A stretch of DNA of 64,000 nucleotides, taken from assembly GCF_019038465.1 (NCBI RefSeq), contig NZ_JAFKRH010000031.1, positions 1 to 64,000 of the forward strand. The letters run 5' to 3'. The notes under the pieces are model-generated. The model was not told the origin of the DNA. It saw only the letters and a program-made list of their open reading frames with translations, and ran no database searches. The stretch comes from Synechococcus sp. CCY 0621 (GTDB lineage: Bacteria; Cyanobacteriota; Cyanobacteriia; PCC-6307; Cyanobiaceae). The translations under genes and the position numbers were made by a program. This document shows positions 44,199-54,081 of the stretch, in pieces (within the stretch, counting starts at the first letter, position 1; the number at the start of each line of letters is the position of its first letter).

Positions 44199-44582
44199 TT
44201 GAGGATTGGGGCCATCACCGACCTGCAGCGACTGACCGTCTCCCTGAGAGGGGGCAGCGAACGGCGGGAAGAGTGCCTGCTGTTCAGTTTCACGGGCCAA
44301 CTGGACGCCTACTCCGACAAGCAGTTCACCGAGTTCATCAGCGAACGGCACAAGGGGGACAGCCTCCCTGTGGTCATCGACCTCAGCCGCATCGATTTCA
44401 TCGACTCCTCCGGACTCGGTGCCCTGGTGCAACTCGCCAAGCTGTTCAACGAGAGCTCCCGCCAGTTCCTCGTGGTCGGCAACGCCCGTGTCGTCCAGAC
44501 CGTCAAGCTGGTGCGCCTGGAGGCCTTCCTGCACCTGCAACCCGATCTGGACTCCGCCCTTGGCAGCCTCGCCCCCGCCTGA
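44199..44582 (+). CDS. STAS-domain anti-sigma-factor antagonist
   Basis: A 127-residue single STAS protein like SpoIIAA/RsbV, which releases sigma factors by binding anti-sigma kinases. Residues about 25-120 form the domain; the phosphorylatable Ser is in FIDSSGLGALVQL near residue 70. The partner switch proteins are not in the window. The start is TTG and no ATG lies in frame near the N-terminus. The next gene's start lies inside its last codons. Confidence 0.85.
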   Translation: MRIGAITDLQRLTVSLRGGSERREECLLFSFTGQLDAYSDKQFTEFISERHKGDSLPVVIDLSRIDFIDSSGLGALVQLAKLFNESSRQFLVVGNARVVQTVKLVRLEAFLHLQPDLDSALGSLAPA

Positions 44583-45006
44583 GGGGCCTGGCCACTGGCT
44601 GGCCTCCGTACCCGCCCAGGTTCCCGCCACACCCCTGGCCACGGCCCAGCTGGCCTGGTTGGGGGATGCGGTCTGGGAACTGCACCAGCGGCTGAGGCAC
44701 TGCCGGCTACCCGCCCGGGCGGCCGACCTGCACCGGGCCGTGGTGGCGGAGGTGCAGGCCGAAGCGCAGGCGGAAGCCCTGCGGCGTCTGGATCCCCTGC
44801 TGAGTGAGCTGGAGCGCCGCCTGGTGCTGCGCGGCCGTAACCAGGCGGGACGGGGTCCCCGCCGCGGCGCCCCCAGGGCCTATGGGCAGGCCACGGGATT
44901 TGAGACGATGCTGGGATGGCTTTTTCTGCAGGACCCCAGACGGCTGGCTGAGCTGCTGGACCATCTCGAGAAGACCGAACCCTGTCCCCCCTCCGCCAGC
45001 CCATGA
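44560..45006 (+). CDS. mrnC: Mini-ribonuclease III
   Basis: A 148-residue RNase III catalytic domain without the dsRNA-binding domain; in Bacillus it trims the ends of 23S rRNA precursor. Seen are LATAQLAWLGDAVWELHQR with the catalytic Asp, LLSELERRLVLRGRN, GPRRGAPRAYGQATGFETMLGWLFL with the catalytic Glu, and LLDHLEK. Only a TTG at 44560 gives a suitable start; it lies 23 bases inside the STAS gene. The stop overlaps rlmB by four bases, so two 23S rRNA maturation enzymes are translated together. Confidence 0.85.
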   Translation: MAASPPPEGPGHWLASVPAQVPATPLATAQLAWLGDAVWELHQRLRHCRLPARAADLHRAVVAEVQAEAQAEALRRLDPLLSELERRLVLRGRNQAGRGPRRGAPRAYGQATGFETMLGWLFLQDPRRLAELLDHLEKTEPCPPSASP

Positions 45007-46682
45007 GTCCCTCCCCTGACCGCCGCGGCGATCGCCGCCCCGACCGGCGTCCTGACCGTCGCCCCGATTCCGGTGCCGACCGCACACCCCGCCGCCTCGG
45101 CTCCGGGGCCGGTGGCCGCCCCATCAGCCGCGGTACCGGCTCCGCCCGCCCCCGGCGCCCTGGAGAGGCCTACAGCCGTGACAAGCCTCCCTTCGATCGG
45201 GAGCGTGGCGGAGAACGGGGTGAGCGCGGCGGTGAGCGGCCCGGCGGCTCCGACCGTTCGGCCGGCAGCCCCTACGGCCGCCGCCCCTACGAGGGCCGCC
45301 CAGGGGCCGATCGCCCCGACGACTCCCGCGGTGGTGCCGGACGGCCTACCCGCGAGCGTCGCGGTGGTGACCGCTTCATCCCCGCCCGCCCCTCCTTCGG
45401 CCGCCCCGTTCCGGGCCGTGGTGGAGCCGGACGACCGACCACCGGCCGTCCCATCCCGTCGCGGACCGGACCGGCCCGCCGCGGCCCGGCCCTGTTCCGG
45501 GACGCGGACCGCGCCCCGCGGACCTTCCAGGGACGCAGCGGACCGGAGCGGCCGGAGTCCGACGGCTCCGATGTCGATTTCCGCGGCGCCGCGGACGCCT
45601 TTGCCGCCGCCGCTCCCAGCGACCTGATCTGGGGCCGCCACACGACCCAGGCCACCCTGGAGAGCGGCCGGCCGATCCATCGGGTGTGGTGCACGCCCGA
45701 AATGCGCTTCAACCCGCGTTTTCTGCAGCTGCTGCGGGAGGCCAAGGCCTCCGGCGTGCTGGTGGAGGAGGTGACCTGGGCGCGCCTGGGCCAGCTCACC
45801 GGTGGTGCCGTGCACCAGGGCATCGTGCTGCAGCCCGCCGCTGCCGAGACCCTCGACCTGACCAGCCTGATCGAAGGCTGCCGCAGCATTGGTGAGGCCC
45901 CCCTGCTGATCGCGGTGGATGGCCTCACCGATCCCCAGAACCTCGGGGCCATCGTCCGCAGCGCCGAAGCCCTCGGGGCCCACGGCATGGTGCTGCCCCA
46001 GCGCCGCAACGCCGGCCTCACCGGCTCGGTGGCCAAGGTGGCCGCTGGCGCCCTCGAGCACCTGCCGGTGGCCCGGGTGGTCAACCTCAACCGGTCCCTC
46101 GATGCCCTCAAGCAGGAGGGCTACCGCGTGGTGGGACTGGCGGAGGAGGGCACGGTCAGCCTGGAGGAGGTGGACCTGGAGGGCCCCCTGGTGGTGGTCA
46201 CCGGTTCGGAAGGCGATGGCCTGTCGCTGCTGACGCGCCGGTCCTGCGACCAGCTGGTGCGCATTCCCCTGCGGGGCGCCACCCCGAGCCTCAACGCCTC
46301 GGTGGCCACGGCGCTGCTGCTCTATGAAGTGGCCCGTCGCGGCTGGATGCGGGGCCTGACGGGCACCGCCCCGGCCCCCAGGATCGTGCGCCCCTCGATG
46401 CCGGCTCCACCCGACCCCGAATTGCCTGAGGCCCCTGAGCCCGCCGCGTTCGAAGCGCCGGCCGAGCCACCCGCCTGGCAGCACCAGGAAACCCCGGGCG
46501 AGAGCGAGCCGGAACCTCCTGTGGAGAGCGAACTGGAAGGACCGCTCGCGTCAGCTGCCAGCGGTCTGCCGGAGGCAGCGCTCCAGGACTCTGTTGCGGA
46601 AACTGCCCAAGAGGACTCCCTGGAGACCCTGCCCTACCCGCCCGCGTCGGGCCCGGGCTTCGAAGGCGACATCCGCCTCTGA
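45003..46682 (+). CDS. rlmB: TrmH/SpoU-family 23S rRNA 2'-O-ribose methyltransferase with long disordered N-terminus
   Basis: The SPOUT domain at residues about 207-450 resembles RlmB, which methylates G2251 of 23S rRNA: DLIWGRHTTQATLESG, LIAVDGLTDPQNLGAIVRSAEALG, VVVTGSEGDGLSLL and IPLRGATPSLNASVATALLLYE. The product is 559 residues against some 245 in E. coli. Residues 1-205 are Arg/Asp/Gly/Pro-rich repeats (DRRPDRRPDRRPD and GRP units), and the last 105 residues are acidic and Pro-rich. The basic part may bind rRNA. The ATG overlaps the mrnC stop (ATGA). Confidence 0.9.
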   Translation: MSPSPDRRGDRRPDRRPDRRPDSGADRTPRRLGSGAGGRPISRGTGSARPRRPGEAYSRDKPPFDRERGGERGERGGERPGGSDRSAGSPYGRRPYEGRPGADRPDDSRGGAGRPTRERRGGDRFIPARPSFGRPVPGRGGAGRPTTGRPIPSRTGPARRGPALFRDADRAPRTFQGRSGPERPESDGSDVDFRGAADAFAAAAPSDLIWGRHTTQATLESGRPIHRVWCTPEMRFNPRFLQLLREAKASGVLVEEVTWARLGQLTGGAVHQGIVLQPAAAETLDLTSLIEGCRSIGEAPLLIAVDGLTDPQNLGAIVRSAEALGAHGMVLPQRRNAGLTGSVAKVAAGALEHLPVARVVNLNRSLDALKQEGYRVVGLAEEGTVSLEEVDLEGPLVVVTGSEGDGLSLLTRRSCDQLVRIPLRGATPSLNASVATALLLYEVARRGWMRGLTGTAPAPRIVRPSMPAPPDPELPEAPEPAAFEAPAEPPAWQHQETPGESEPEPPVESELEGPLASAASGLPEAALQDSVAETAQEDSLETLPYPPASGPGFEGDIRL

Positions 46683-46689
46683 ACCCAGC

Positions 46690-46713
46690 GGGGGGTGGCC
46701 CCGACCGCCCCCC
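46690..46713 (+). terminator. GC-rich hairpin after rlmB
   Basis: GGGGGGTGG pairs with CCGCCCCCC (nine pairs, one G-T) around CCCCGA, 8 bases after the rlmB stop. No T-tract follows, so termination strength is doubtful; it may instead protect the 3' end of the STAS-mrnC-rlmB message. Confidence 0.4.
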
Positions 46714-46742
46714 AGAATGGCCACCTCGCAACCCCCTCCTGT

Positions 46743-46994
46743 ATGAATCCACTGCTCTGGCCCACGCGCGGCATCGCCAATGGGCTGGGCCTGGCCTGGT
46801 GGGCGCGGGTGGAGACCCGCTCCCCCGACGCGGTGTACTGGTTCGGCCCCTTTGTGCGCAGGCAGACGCTGGAGCGGGCGCTGCCGGCGTTCCTCGACGA
46901 TCTGCGGGCGGAGTCGCCAGCGTCCCTGGAGCACCAGTGCCTGCGCACCGGCCGCCGTGAGCCGTTCACCGAATCTCCCGATCTGGCCGACTGA
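46743..46994 (+). CDS. DUF1816 family protein
   Basis: An 83-residue protein of the cyanobacterial DUF1816 family: GLAWWARVETRSPDAVYWFGPF, then RQTLERALPAFLDDL and a C-terminal Cys-containing tail. Family members resemble the short CpcD-like linker fold and are sometimes linked to phycobilisomes, but function is not shown. ATG MNPLLWP was chosen; an earlier in-frame start at 46695 overlaps the hairpin after rlmB. gatA begins 30 bases after its stop. Confidence 0.75.
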   Translation: MNPLLWPTRGIANGLGLAWWARVETRSPDAVYWFGPFVRRQTLERALPAFLDDLRAESPASLEHQCLRTGRREPFTESPDLAD

Positions 46995-47024
46995 TAGCGT
47001 CCATCGCAGCTGGCTAGCGGTTGG

Positions 47025-48497
47025 ATGGGCATCGCCGAATGGCGGGAGCAGCTTCGGCGGGGCGAGGTGTCGGCCCGGGAGCTCACGGATCGCCACCTGG
47101 CGCGTATCGCGGCGGTGGACCCCACGGTGCATGCCTTCCTGGAGGTGACCAGCGAGCGGGCCAGGGCCGATGCCGACCGTATCGACGCGGCCAGGGCCGC
47201 CGGTGAGCCGCTGCCCCCCCTGGCGGGCATCCCCCTGGCCATCAAGGACAACCTCTGCACCAAGGGCATCCGCACGACCTGCTCCAGCCGCATGCTGGAG
47301 AACTTCGTGCCCCCCTACGAATCGACGGTGACCGAGCGGCTCTGGAGGGCCGGTGCGGTTCTGCTGGGCAAGACCAACCTCGATGAGTTCGCCATGGGCA
47401 GCTCCACCGAGACCTCCGCCTTCGGCGCCAGCCGTAACCCCTGGAATCCGGACCGGGTGCCCGGGGGCAGCTCCGGCGGCAGTGCGGCGGCCGTGGCCGC
47501 CGGTGAGTGCATCGGTTCGCTGGGCTCCGATACCGGCGGCTCGATCCGCCAGCCCGCCAGCTTCTGCGGTGTGGTGGGTCTCAAGCCCACCTACGGCAGG
47601 GTGAGCCGCTGGGGTCTGGTGGCCTTCGCCTCCTCCCTCGACCAGGTGGGCCCGTTCAGCAGCAGCGTGGCCGATGCCGCCGAGCTGCTGCAGGTGATCG
47701 CCGGGGAGGACCCCCGCGATGCCACCTGCCTGAGGGCGCCGGTGCCCGATTTCTCCGCCGATCTGGAATCACCCATCAAGGGTCTGCGGGTCGGGCTGAT
47801 CCGGGAATGCTTCGACCAGGAGGGGCTCGATCCCGAGGTGAAGGCCTCGGTGCTGGCGGCCGCCGCCCAGCTGGAGGCCTTGGGCTGTGAGCTGGTGGAT
47901 GTGAGCTGCCCGCGCTTCAACGACGGCATCGCCACCTACTACGTGATCGCCCCGTCGGAGGCCTCCGCCAACCTGGCCCGCTACGACGGCGTCAAGTACG
48001 GCTACCGGGCGCCGGCCACCGAAGCCGGCAGCGACGGCCTGGCGGCCATGACCGCCCGCAGCCGGGCCGAGGGTTTCGGCGAGGAGGTGCAGCGGCGCAT
48101 CCTGATCGGCACCTACGCCCTCTCCGCCGGCTACGTGGATGCCTACTACCGCAAGGCCCAGCAGGTGCGCACCCTGATCCGCCGCGATTTCGACCGCGCC
48201 TTCGAGAGCGTCGACGTGCTGCTGACCCCCACCTCGCCCACCACCGCCTTCCCCAGCGGCGCCCACGCCGGCGATCCCCTGGCCATGTACCTGGCCGACC
48301 TGCTCACCATCCCCGCCAACCTGGCCGGCCTGCCGGCCATCAGCGTGCCCTGCGGCTTCGATGCCCAGGGCCTGCCGATTGGCCTGCAGCTGATCACCGG
48401 AGTGCTGGAGGAGCCCAAGCTGCTGCGGGTGGCCCACCAGTACGAACGGGCGGCGGCGGTGATGGCCACCAGGCCCGAGGCGGCTCTGGTGGCCTGA
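47025..48497 (+). CDS. gatA: Glutamyl-tRNA(Gln) amidotransferase subunit A
   Basis: The amidase subunit of GatCAB, which converts Glu-tRNA(Gln) to Gln-tRNA(Gln) in bacteria that lack GlnRS. The 490-residue product has the amidase signature with catalytic Ser: [16 protein letters not shown] near residue 150, the Lys in [13 protein letters not shown] near 75, the second Ser in [14 protein letters not shown], and [18 protein letters not shown]. gatB and gatC are not in the window. Confidence 0.96.
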   Translation: MGIAEWREQLRRGEVSARELTDRHLARIAAVDPTVHAFLEVTSERARADADRIDAARAAGEPLPPLAGIPLAIKDNLCTKGIRTTCSSRMLENFVPPYESTVTERLWRAGAVLLGKTNLDEFAMGSSTETSAFGASRNPWNPDRVPGGSSGGSAAAVAAGECIGSLGSDTGGSIRQPASFCGVVGLKPTYGRVSRWGLVAFASSLDQVGPFSSSVADAAELLQVIAGEDPRDATCLRAPVPDFSADLESPIKGLRVGLIRECFDQEGLDPEVKASVLAAAAQLEALGCELVDVSCPRFNDGIATYYVIAPSEASANLARYDGVKYGYRAPATEAGSDGLAAMTARSRAEGFGEEVQRRILIGTYALSAGYVDAYYRKAQQVRTLIRRDFDRAFESVDVLLTPTSPTTAFPSGAHAGDPLAMYLADLLTIPANLAGLPAISVPCGFDAQGLPIGLQLITGVLEEPKLLRVAHQYERAAAVMATRPEAALVA

Positions 48498-48534
48498 GCA
48501 GCACCATCGCCTTCCTGGGTGAGACCGACGGCTC

Positions 48535-48699
48535 GTGCCTAGGGCCTACCACGACCGGGTGTCGCTGACCATGGAGGCGGACGAAACGGCCATTCGCGAG
48601 GTGCTGGAGCTGTTTGCTGCGCTGGCTCCACTGCAGTACACCTCAGCGGCGCAATACCGCGCCAGCTGGGACGCCTGGCAGCCGGATACCCAAGGTTGA
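48535..48699 (+). CDS. Possible small ORF, 54 residues
   Basis: An open frame from a GTG (ATG at 48571 is an alternative) encoding an acidic helical stretch (ADETAIREVLELFAALAPLQ) and a Trp-containing tail. It overlaps the next ORF start by four bases. No family is recognised. It could be a real small gene, or, together with the following ORF that lacks a proper N-terminus, part of a decayed gene. The remaining bases between gatA and this ORF show nothing. Confidence 0.3.
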   Translation: MPRAYHDRVSLTMEADETAIREVLELFAALAPLQYTSAAQYRASWDAWQPDTQG

Positions 48700-49088
48700 T
48701 CGTCGCGGCCCCTGCCGTCTGGGCGGATCAGGACAATGTCCGCTGCCTGAGATCCATTGGCGTGCAGCCACTGCTTCGAATCCAGCTTGGCCTGGATGCA
48801 ACCAACGATTCCAGCGGCCACGTTCTGTACCAGGGCCGCCAGGGGGCCATCCCGTTGAAATTGTTGAAGGTGACGGAGCTGAGAAGGGGCGCAGGGGGGA
48901 GGCCATCGGAGTTCGAAACCCAATGGATGGAAGCGACGGCCCCCCGATTGTCAGGACGCTATGTCTATACCCATGAAGGGGCGATGATCGATGACTTTCA
49001 CTACATCCGCAACGATGGAAGGATCGTCCAGTTCGTTGATGATTCCGATGCACTGGAGGCCGGCCGGTGCAGCTGGGCACCGCCCTAG
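48696..49088 (+). CDS. Hypothetical protein with truncated signal-peptide-like N-terminus
   Basis: A 130-residue frame from TTG. The first 11 residues (IVAAPAVWADQ) look like the C-terminal half of a signal peptide with an A-x-A type cleavage site, but the usual charged start and hydrophobic core are missing, and the frame upstream has no other start. The mature part has Cys near both ends, which could form one disulfide if exported. No family is recognised. Either the gene has lost its 5' end or a frameshift lies near 48.7 kb. A 7-base-stem hairpin (49089-49116) follows the stop. Confidence 0.5.
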   Translation: MIVAAPAVWADQDNVRCLRSIGVQPLLRIQLGLDATNDSSGHVLYQGRQGAIPLKLLKVTELRRGAGGRPSEFETQWMEATAPRLSGRYVYTHEGAMIDDFHYIRNDGRIVQFVDDSDALEAGRCSWAPP

Positions 49089-49204
49089 GCAGCCCCGCTC
49101 AGGGATGGTGGGCTGCGGCTCCATGAACACGGTTGCATCACATCGGCCACGGATCGGCCGCACGGCTCTCGCTGCGTGGCCCTGCGGCCTGACTAGAGAG
49201 AAGT

Positions 49205-49726
49205 ATGGAACATCCAGAAGATCAATTTCCCCAAGACCGCCGTCCCCAGGATCGGCAGAACCGGTATTGGCTGGCTCTGGTCACCGCCGTGGTGTTGGCG
49301 GTGACCGGTTTCGCCATCCTCAACAACCAGCATCAGCAACGGCTTCAGGCCGAGGCCCAGACCCAGGCGGCCCAGGATCAGGCCAACCAGGAGGCCATGC
49401 AACGGATGGAGGGCGAAATCGCGCTCAAGAATGAACTGGAATCCGCCTCGCAGCGCGAGGCTGCCCTGCAGTTGCAGCTCAGGGAGATGGACGCCGGAGC
49501 GAGCCGGCTCCAGGCCGCCGATGGCCAGCAGCAGGCCAGGCGCCAGCAGGCGGAGCGGGACCTGCAGGAGCTCCGAACCCAGCGAGCCAAGCTGGAGAAG
49601 CAGGTCGACTGTGAGCGGATTCAACTGACGGTGAACCAGCTCACGGCCAAGGGCGACACCGACCAGGCCAGCAAGCTCCAGACCCTGTGGGCCATGCCCT
49701 GCCCCAATCTCCAGGCGGCCAGGTAG
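49205..49726 (+). CDS. Membrane-anchored coiled-coil protein
   Basis: A 173-residue protein with a cytoplasmic basic/acidic N-terminus, one hydrophobic helix (LALVTAVVLAVTGFAIL) at about 23-40, and a long Gln/Ala/Glu/Arg-rich coiled coil at about 45-135. The last 35 residues have two Cys (VDCERIQL and AMPCPNL). The family is not recognised. Probably a type II membrane protein with an extracytoplasmic coiled coil. dnaE follows after 47 bases and is probably separate in function. Confidence 0.65.
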   Translation: MEHPEDQFPQDRRPQDRQNRYWLALVTAVVLAVTGFAILNNQHQQRLQAEAQTQAAQDQANQEAMQRMEGEIALKNELESASQREAALQLQLREMDAGASRLQAADGQQQARRQQAERDLQELRTQRAKLEKQVDCERIQLTVNQLTAKGDTDQASKLQTLWAMPCPNLQAAR

Positions 49727-49773
49727 CCAGGGCACCAGATCTGGTGGTGTCCCCGGTAAGGTAGCCGCAACAT

Positions 49774-52700
49774 GTGGTGGCGCTGCCCTCCGACGCCGTG
49801 GCTTTCGTTCCGCTCCACAACCACAGCGACTACAGCCTGCTGGACGGGGCCTCCCAGCTGCCGGCGATGGTGCAGCGGGCCGTGGAGCTGGGCATGCCGG
49901 CCCTCGCCCTCACCGACCACGGGGTGATGTACGGCGCGATCGAGCTGCTGAAGCTCTGCACCAAGGCGGGCATCAAGCCGATCATCGGCAACGAGATGTA
50001 CGTCATCAACGGCTCGATCGAGGATCCCCAGCCGAAGAAGGAGCGTCGCTACCACCTGGTGGTGCTGGCCCGCAACGCTGTCGGCTACCGCAACCTGGTC
50101 AAGCTCACCAGCATCAGCCACCTGCGCGGCATGCGCGGCCGGGGAATCTTCGCCCGGGCCTGCATCGATAAGCAGTTGCTGCAGCAATACAGCGAGGGCC
50201 TGATGGTGGCCACCGCCTGCCTCGGCGGCGAGATCCCCCAGGCGATCCTGCGGGGGCGCCCCGATGTGGCCCGGGACGTGGCCGCCTGGTACAGGGACGT
50301 GTTCGGTGACGACTTCTACCTGGAGATCCAGGACCACGGCGGCCTCGAGGACCGCATCGTCAACGTGGAGATGGCGCGGATCAGCGCCGAACTGGGCATT
50401 CCCCTGGTCGCCACCAACGACGCCCATTACCTGACCAGCAACGACGTCGAGGCCCACGACGCCCTGCTGTGCGTGCTCACCGGCAAGCTGATCAGCGATG
50501 AGAAGCGCCTGCGCTACACGGGCACCGAATACATCAAGAGCGAGGCCGAGATGGCCCAGCTCTTCGCCGACCACCTGGAGCCGGAGGTGATCGCCGCCGC
50601 CATCGCCACCACCGCCAAGGTGGCCGAGAAAGTGGAGGACTACGACATCCTGGGGCGCTACCAGATGCCCCGCTTCCCGATCCCCGAGGGCCACACCCCG
50701 GTCAGCTACCTCAGTGAGGTGAGCCACCAGGGTCTGCGCCGCCGCCTGTCCCTGGCCGACGACACCCCGATCGACCCGGCCTACGGCGAGCGGCTGGCCT
50801 TCGAGCTCCAGGTGATGGAGCAGATGGGCTTCCCCACCTACTTCCTGGTGGTCTGGGACTACATCCGCTTCGCCCGGGAACAGGGCATTCCGGTGGGGCC
50901 GGGCCGGGGCTCGGCGGCCGGTTCGCTGGTGGCCTATTCCCTCGGCATCACCAACATTGATCCGGTGGAGCACGGCCTGCTGTTCGAGCGCTTCCTCAAC
51001 CCGGAACGCAAATCGATGCCTGACATCGACACCGACTTCTGCATCGAGCGCCGCGGCGAGGTGATCGAGTACGTCACCCGCCGCTACGGCGAGGACAAGG
51101 TGGCCCAGATCATCACCTTCAACCGCATGACCTCCAAGGCGGTGCTCAAGGACGTGGCCCGGGTGCTCGACATCCCCTACGGCGAGGCCGACCGCCTGGC
51201 CAAGCTGATCCCCGTGGCCCGGGGCAAACCGGCCAAGCTGGCCGAGATGATCGGCCCCGAATCGCCGGTGCCGGAATTCCGCGACAAGTACGAGAACGAT
51301 CCCAAGGTGCGCCACTGGGTCGACCTGGCCCGCCGCATCGAAGGCACCAACAAAACCTTCGGTGTCCATGCCGCCGGGGTGGTGATCGCCGCCGAACCCC
51401 TCGATGAACTGGTGCCCCTGCAGCGCAACAACGACGGCCAGGTGATCACCCAGTACTTCATGGAGGACGTCGAAGCGATGGGCCTGCTGAAGATGGACTT
51501 CCTGGGGCTCAAGAACCTCACCATGATCGAGAAGACGATTGAACTGGTGGCCCAGGCCGAAGGGGAACGGCTCGATCCCGACGCCCTGCCGGCCAACGAT
51601 CCGGGCACCTACGCCCTGCTGGCCCGTGGCGATCTGGAGGGCATCTTCCAGCTGGAATCCAGCGGCATGCGCCAGATCGTCCGCGATCTCAAGCCCTCTT
51701 CCCTGGAAGACATCTCATCGATCCTGGCCCTCTACCGGCCGGGACCCCTGGATGCGGGCCTGATCCCCAAGTTCATCAATCGCAAGCACGGCCGTGAAGC
51801 GATCGATGTGGCCCACGCCAAGTTGGAGCCGATCCTCAAGGAGACCTACGGGATCATGGTCTACCAGGAGCAGATCATGCGGATCGCCCAGGATCTGGCC
51901 GGCTATTCCCTTGGTGAAGCCGATCTGCTGCGGCGGGCCATGGGGAAAAAGAAGGTGTCGGAGATGCAGAAGCATCGCCACCAGTTCGTGGGCGGGGCCA
52001 GCGAACGGGGCGTGGACGCCGCCATTGCCGAGGCGCTGTTCGACCAGATGGTGCTGTTCGCCGAGTATTGCTTCAACAAGAGCCATTCCACTGCCTACGG
52101 CGCCGTCACCTACCAGACCGCCTACCTCAAGGCCCACCATCCGGTGGCCTACATGGCGGCCCTGCTCACGGTGAATGCCGGCACCACTGACAAGGTGCAG
52201 CGCTATATCGCCAACTGCCAGGCGATGGGCATCGAGGTGATGCCGCCGGACGTGAATGCCTCCGGCATCGACTTCACCCCCGTGGGCAAGAAGATCCTCT
52301 TTGGTCTCTCGGCCATCCGCAACCTCGGTGATGGCGCCATCCGCCAGCTGATCGAGGCGCGCGCCAGCGGCGGCCCCTTCCTGCACCTGGCCGATCTCTG
52401 CGACCGGATCCCGGGCCAGCAGCTCAACCGCCGGGCGATCGAGTCCCTGATCCACTGCGGTGCCCTCGATGGTCTCGAGCCCAAGGCGAACCGGGCCCAG
52501 CTGATGGCGGACCTCGATCTGGTGCTCGATTGGGCCAGCTCCCGCGCCCGTGACCGGGCCAGCGGCCAGGGCAACCTGTTCGACCTGTTCGGCGGCGGTG
52601 CGGACGCCTCCGAGGCCGCCGCTGCCGTGGAGGCTCCGGCGCCACCGCGTGCCGCTGCGGTGGCCGACTACCCCCCCACCGAGAAGCTGAAGCTGGAGAA

Positions 52701-53325
52701 GGAGCTGCTCGGCTTCTACATCTCCGACCACCCCTTGCGCCAGCTGGCCTCCCAGGTGCGCCTGCTCACGCCGATCGGCCTGGCCAATCTCGAGGAGATG
52801 GCCGATAAGGCCAAGGTGAGCGTGGTGGTGATGGTGAGCGAGATCCGCCAGGTGACCACCCGCAAGGGCGACCGCATGGCCGTGCTGCAGCTGGAGGACC
52901 TCACCGGCTCCTGCGAGGCGGTGGTGTTCCCCAAGAGCTACGCCCGCTTGGCCGACCACCTGATGGTGGATGCCCGCCTGCTGCTCTGGGCCGGTGTCGA
53001 CCGCCGCGACGACCGGGTGCAGCTGCTCGTCGACGACTGCCGCAGCATCGAGGACCTGCAGCTGGTGATGGTGGAGCTGGCGCCGGAGCAGGCCGGCGAC
53101 ATCGCCGTGCAGCACCGGCTGCGTGAATGCCTCACGCGCCACCGCCCCGGCCAGGAGGAGGCTGGCGTGCGGGTGCCGGTGGTGGCGCTGGTGAAGCACC
53201 AGGACGAAACGCGTTTCGTGCGTCTGGGCGGCCAGTTCTGCGTTGCCGATGCGCCCGCGGCCGTCGAGACGCTGGCTTCAGCTGATTTCAGGGCCTGGCT
53301 GCGCTCACCCCTGGGGGCTGCCTGA
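49774..53325 (+). CDS. dnaE: DNA polymerase III alpha subunit
   Basis: The replicative polymerase catalytic subunit. The 1183-residue product opens with the PHP domain ([30 protein letters not shown]), followed by the palm with [18 protein letters not shown] and the catalytic Asp pair in [12 protein letters not shown], then thumb/fingers ([20 protein letters not shown]), a helix-hairpin-helix region and an OB fold ([26 protein letters not shown]). It starts with GTG. I see no intein (cyanobacterial DnaE is often split by one). The 3' end overlaps pam68 by 21 bases on the other strand. Confidence 0.97.
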   Translation: MVALPSDAVAFVPLHNHSDYSLLDGASQLPAMVQRAVELGMPALALTDHGVMYGAIELLKLCTKAGIKPIIGNEMYVINGSIEDPQPKKERRYHLVVLARNAVGYRNLVKLTSISHLRGMRGRGIFARACIDKQLLQQYSEGLMVATACLGGEIPQAILRGRPDVARDVAAWYRDVFGDDFYLEIQDHGGLEDRIVNVEMARISAELGIPLVATNDAHYLTSNDVEAHDALLCVLTGKLISDEKRLRYTGTEYIKSEAEMAQLFADHLEPEVIAAAIATTAKVAEKVEDYDILGRYQMPRFPIPEGHTPVSYLSEVSHQGLRRRLSLADDTPIDPAYGERLAFELQVMEQMGFPTYFLVVWDYIRFAREQGIPVGPGRGSAAGSLVAYSLGITNIDPVEHGLLFERFLNPERKSMPDIDTDFCIERRGEVIEYVTRRYGEDKVAQIITFNRMTSKAVLKDVARVLDIPYGEADRLAKLIPVARGKPAKLAEMIGPESPVPEFRDKYENDPKVRHWVDLARRIEGTNKTFGVHAAGVVIAAEPLDELVPLQRNNDGQVITQYFMEDVEAMGLLKMDFLGLKNLTMIEKTIELVAQAEGERLDPDALPANDPGTYALLARGDLEGIFQLESSGMRQIVRDLKPSSLEDISSILALYRPGPLDAGLIPKFINRKHGREAIDVAHAKLEPILKETYGIMVYQEQIMRIAQDLAGYSLGEADLLRRAMGKKKVSEMQKHRHQFVGGASERGVDAAIAEALFDQMVLFAEYCFNKSHSTAYGAVTYQTAYLKAHHPVAYMAALLTVNAGTTDKVQRYIANCQAMGIEVMPPDVNASGIDFTPVGKKILFGLSAIRNLGDGAIRQLIEARASGGPFLHLADLCDRIPGQQLNRRAIESLIHCGALDGLEPKANRAQLMADLDLVLDWASSRARDRASGQGNLFDLFGGGADASEAAAAVEAPAPPRAAAVADYPPTEKLKLEKELLGFYISDHPLRQLASQVRLLTPIGLANLEEMADKAKVSVVVMVSEIRQVTTRKGDRMAVLQLEDLTGSCEAVVFPKSYARLADHLMVDARLLLWAGVDRRDDRVQLLVDDCRSIEDLQLVMVELAPEQAGDIAVQHRLRECLTRHRPGQEEAGVRVPVVALVKHQDETRFVRLGGQFCVADAPAAVETLASADFRAWLRSPLGAA

Positions 53326-53724
53326 GCCGGAGCCCGAGCTGCCCTGGCGCATGGCCCGCACCGAGCTCCGCACCCGGCGGATGTTGACGCCGATCTGCTC
53401 AAGGCCCAGCAGGCTGCCCGGGGCGTCCTCCCAGCTGGCGGAGAGCACCCCGTAACTGAGGCCCAGCAGTCCCAGCAGGAAGAAAGCGCCCGACCCCACC
53501 AGGGTGAGGCCGGGGGGAATGTCGGCCACACCGCGGCTGACCAGCAGATAACTGACCACGAACACGCCCATGCCCAGGACCGTGGGGGTGCCCGTGGCGA
53601 CGGCGATACGCCGCACCATGCGGTTGGCCACCGCGTCGGGAATCACCTGCTGCCGTGGTGCCTTGACGGGCGGCCCGCCGGCAGCGGGTGCCGCGAAGGA
53701 TTTCGGCTTCGGCCGACGGGCCAT
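53305..53724 (-). CDS. pam68: PAM68 family photosystem II assembly protein
   Basis: A 139-residue membrane protein of the PAM68/DUF3464 family; the Synechocystis homologue binds ribosomes and helps chlorophyll insertion into CP47. A basic, Pro-rich N-terminus (ARRPKPKSF) precedes [21 protein letters not shown], two membrane helices ([10 protein letters not shown] and [17 protein letters not shown]) and the [18 protein letters not shown] motif. It starts 10 bases after rpsO, a linkage I also recall from Synechocystis and consistent with a ribosome-associated role. Confidence 0.9.
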   Translation of the reverse strand: MARRPKPKSFAAPAAGGPPVKAPRQQVIPDAVANRMVRRIAVATGTPTVLGMGVFVVSYLLVSRGVADIPPGLTLVGSGAFFLLGLLGLSYGVLSASWEDAPGSLLGLEQIGVNIRRVRSSVRAMRQGSSGSGSGSPQG

Positions 53725-53734
53725 GGGACGTGCC

Positions 53735-54004
53735 TCAGCCGCGGATGCCGAGTTTCTTGATCAGTTCGGCGTAGCGGGTCTCGCTCTGGGCGCGGAGATA
53801 GCCGAGCAGGCGCTTGCGGCGACCGATCATCTTGAGCAGCCCCTGGCGGGAGGAGAAGTCGTGGATGTTCTTCTGCAGGTGGCCACTGAGTTGCTGGATC
53901 CGCTCGCTCAACATCGCGACCTGCACTTCCACCGAACCGGTGTCGGTGCCGTGGGCCTGATGGGAATTGATCAGTTCCTGTTTCTGGGTGGTGGAGAGCG
54001 GCAT
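53735..54004 (-). CDS. rpsO: 30S ribosomal protein S15
   Basis: An 89-residue primary 16S rRNA-binding protein of the 30S platform. The full family pattern is present: [46 protein letters not shown] and the rRNA-contacting [16 protein letters not shown] at MPLSTTQK is the standard S15 start; an earlier in-frame start at 54031 adds 9 residues without homology. It lies between ruvA and pam68 on the minus strand. Confidence 0.98.
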   Translation of the reverse strand: MPLSTTQKQELINSHQAHGTDTGSVEVQVAMLSERIQQLSGHLQKNIHDFSSRQGLLKMIGRRKRLLGYLRAQSETRYAELIKKLGIRG

Positions 54005-54081
54005 GGGCGGATCTGAGCCCGAACGGTGCAAACCAACACCTTAACGTGCGGCCCGTTGGCCTTCCTTTCGGCGCCGCCCCT

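Noticed and set aside
45073-45627. Ala/Pro-rich plus-strand frame inside the head of rlmB
   Set aside because: It is the shifted reading of Arg/Gly/Asp repeats; the rlmB frame has the family domain and continuous coupling to mrnC.
49621-51369. Long minus-strand frame opposite dnaE (and another at 51715-53199)
   Set aside because: Both are antisense to a single intact polymerase gene and have biased composition.
49774-53325. Split dnaE or intein
   Set aside because: The frame is continuous from PHP domain to C-terminus, with no intein splice motifs and a normal length.
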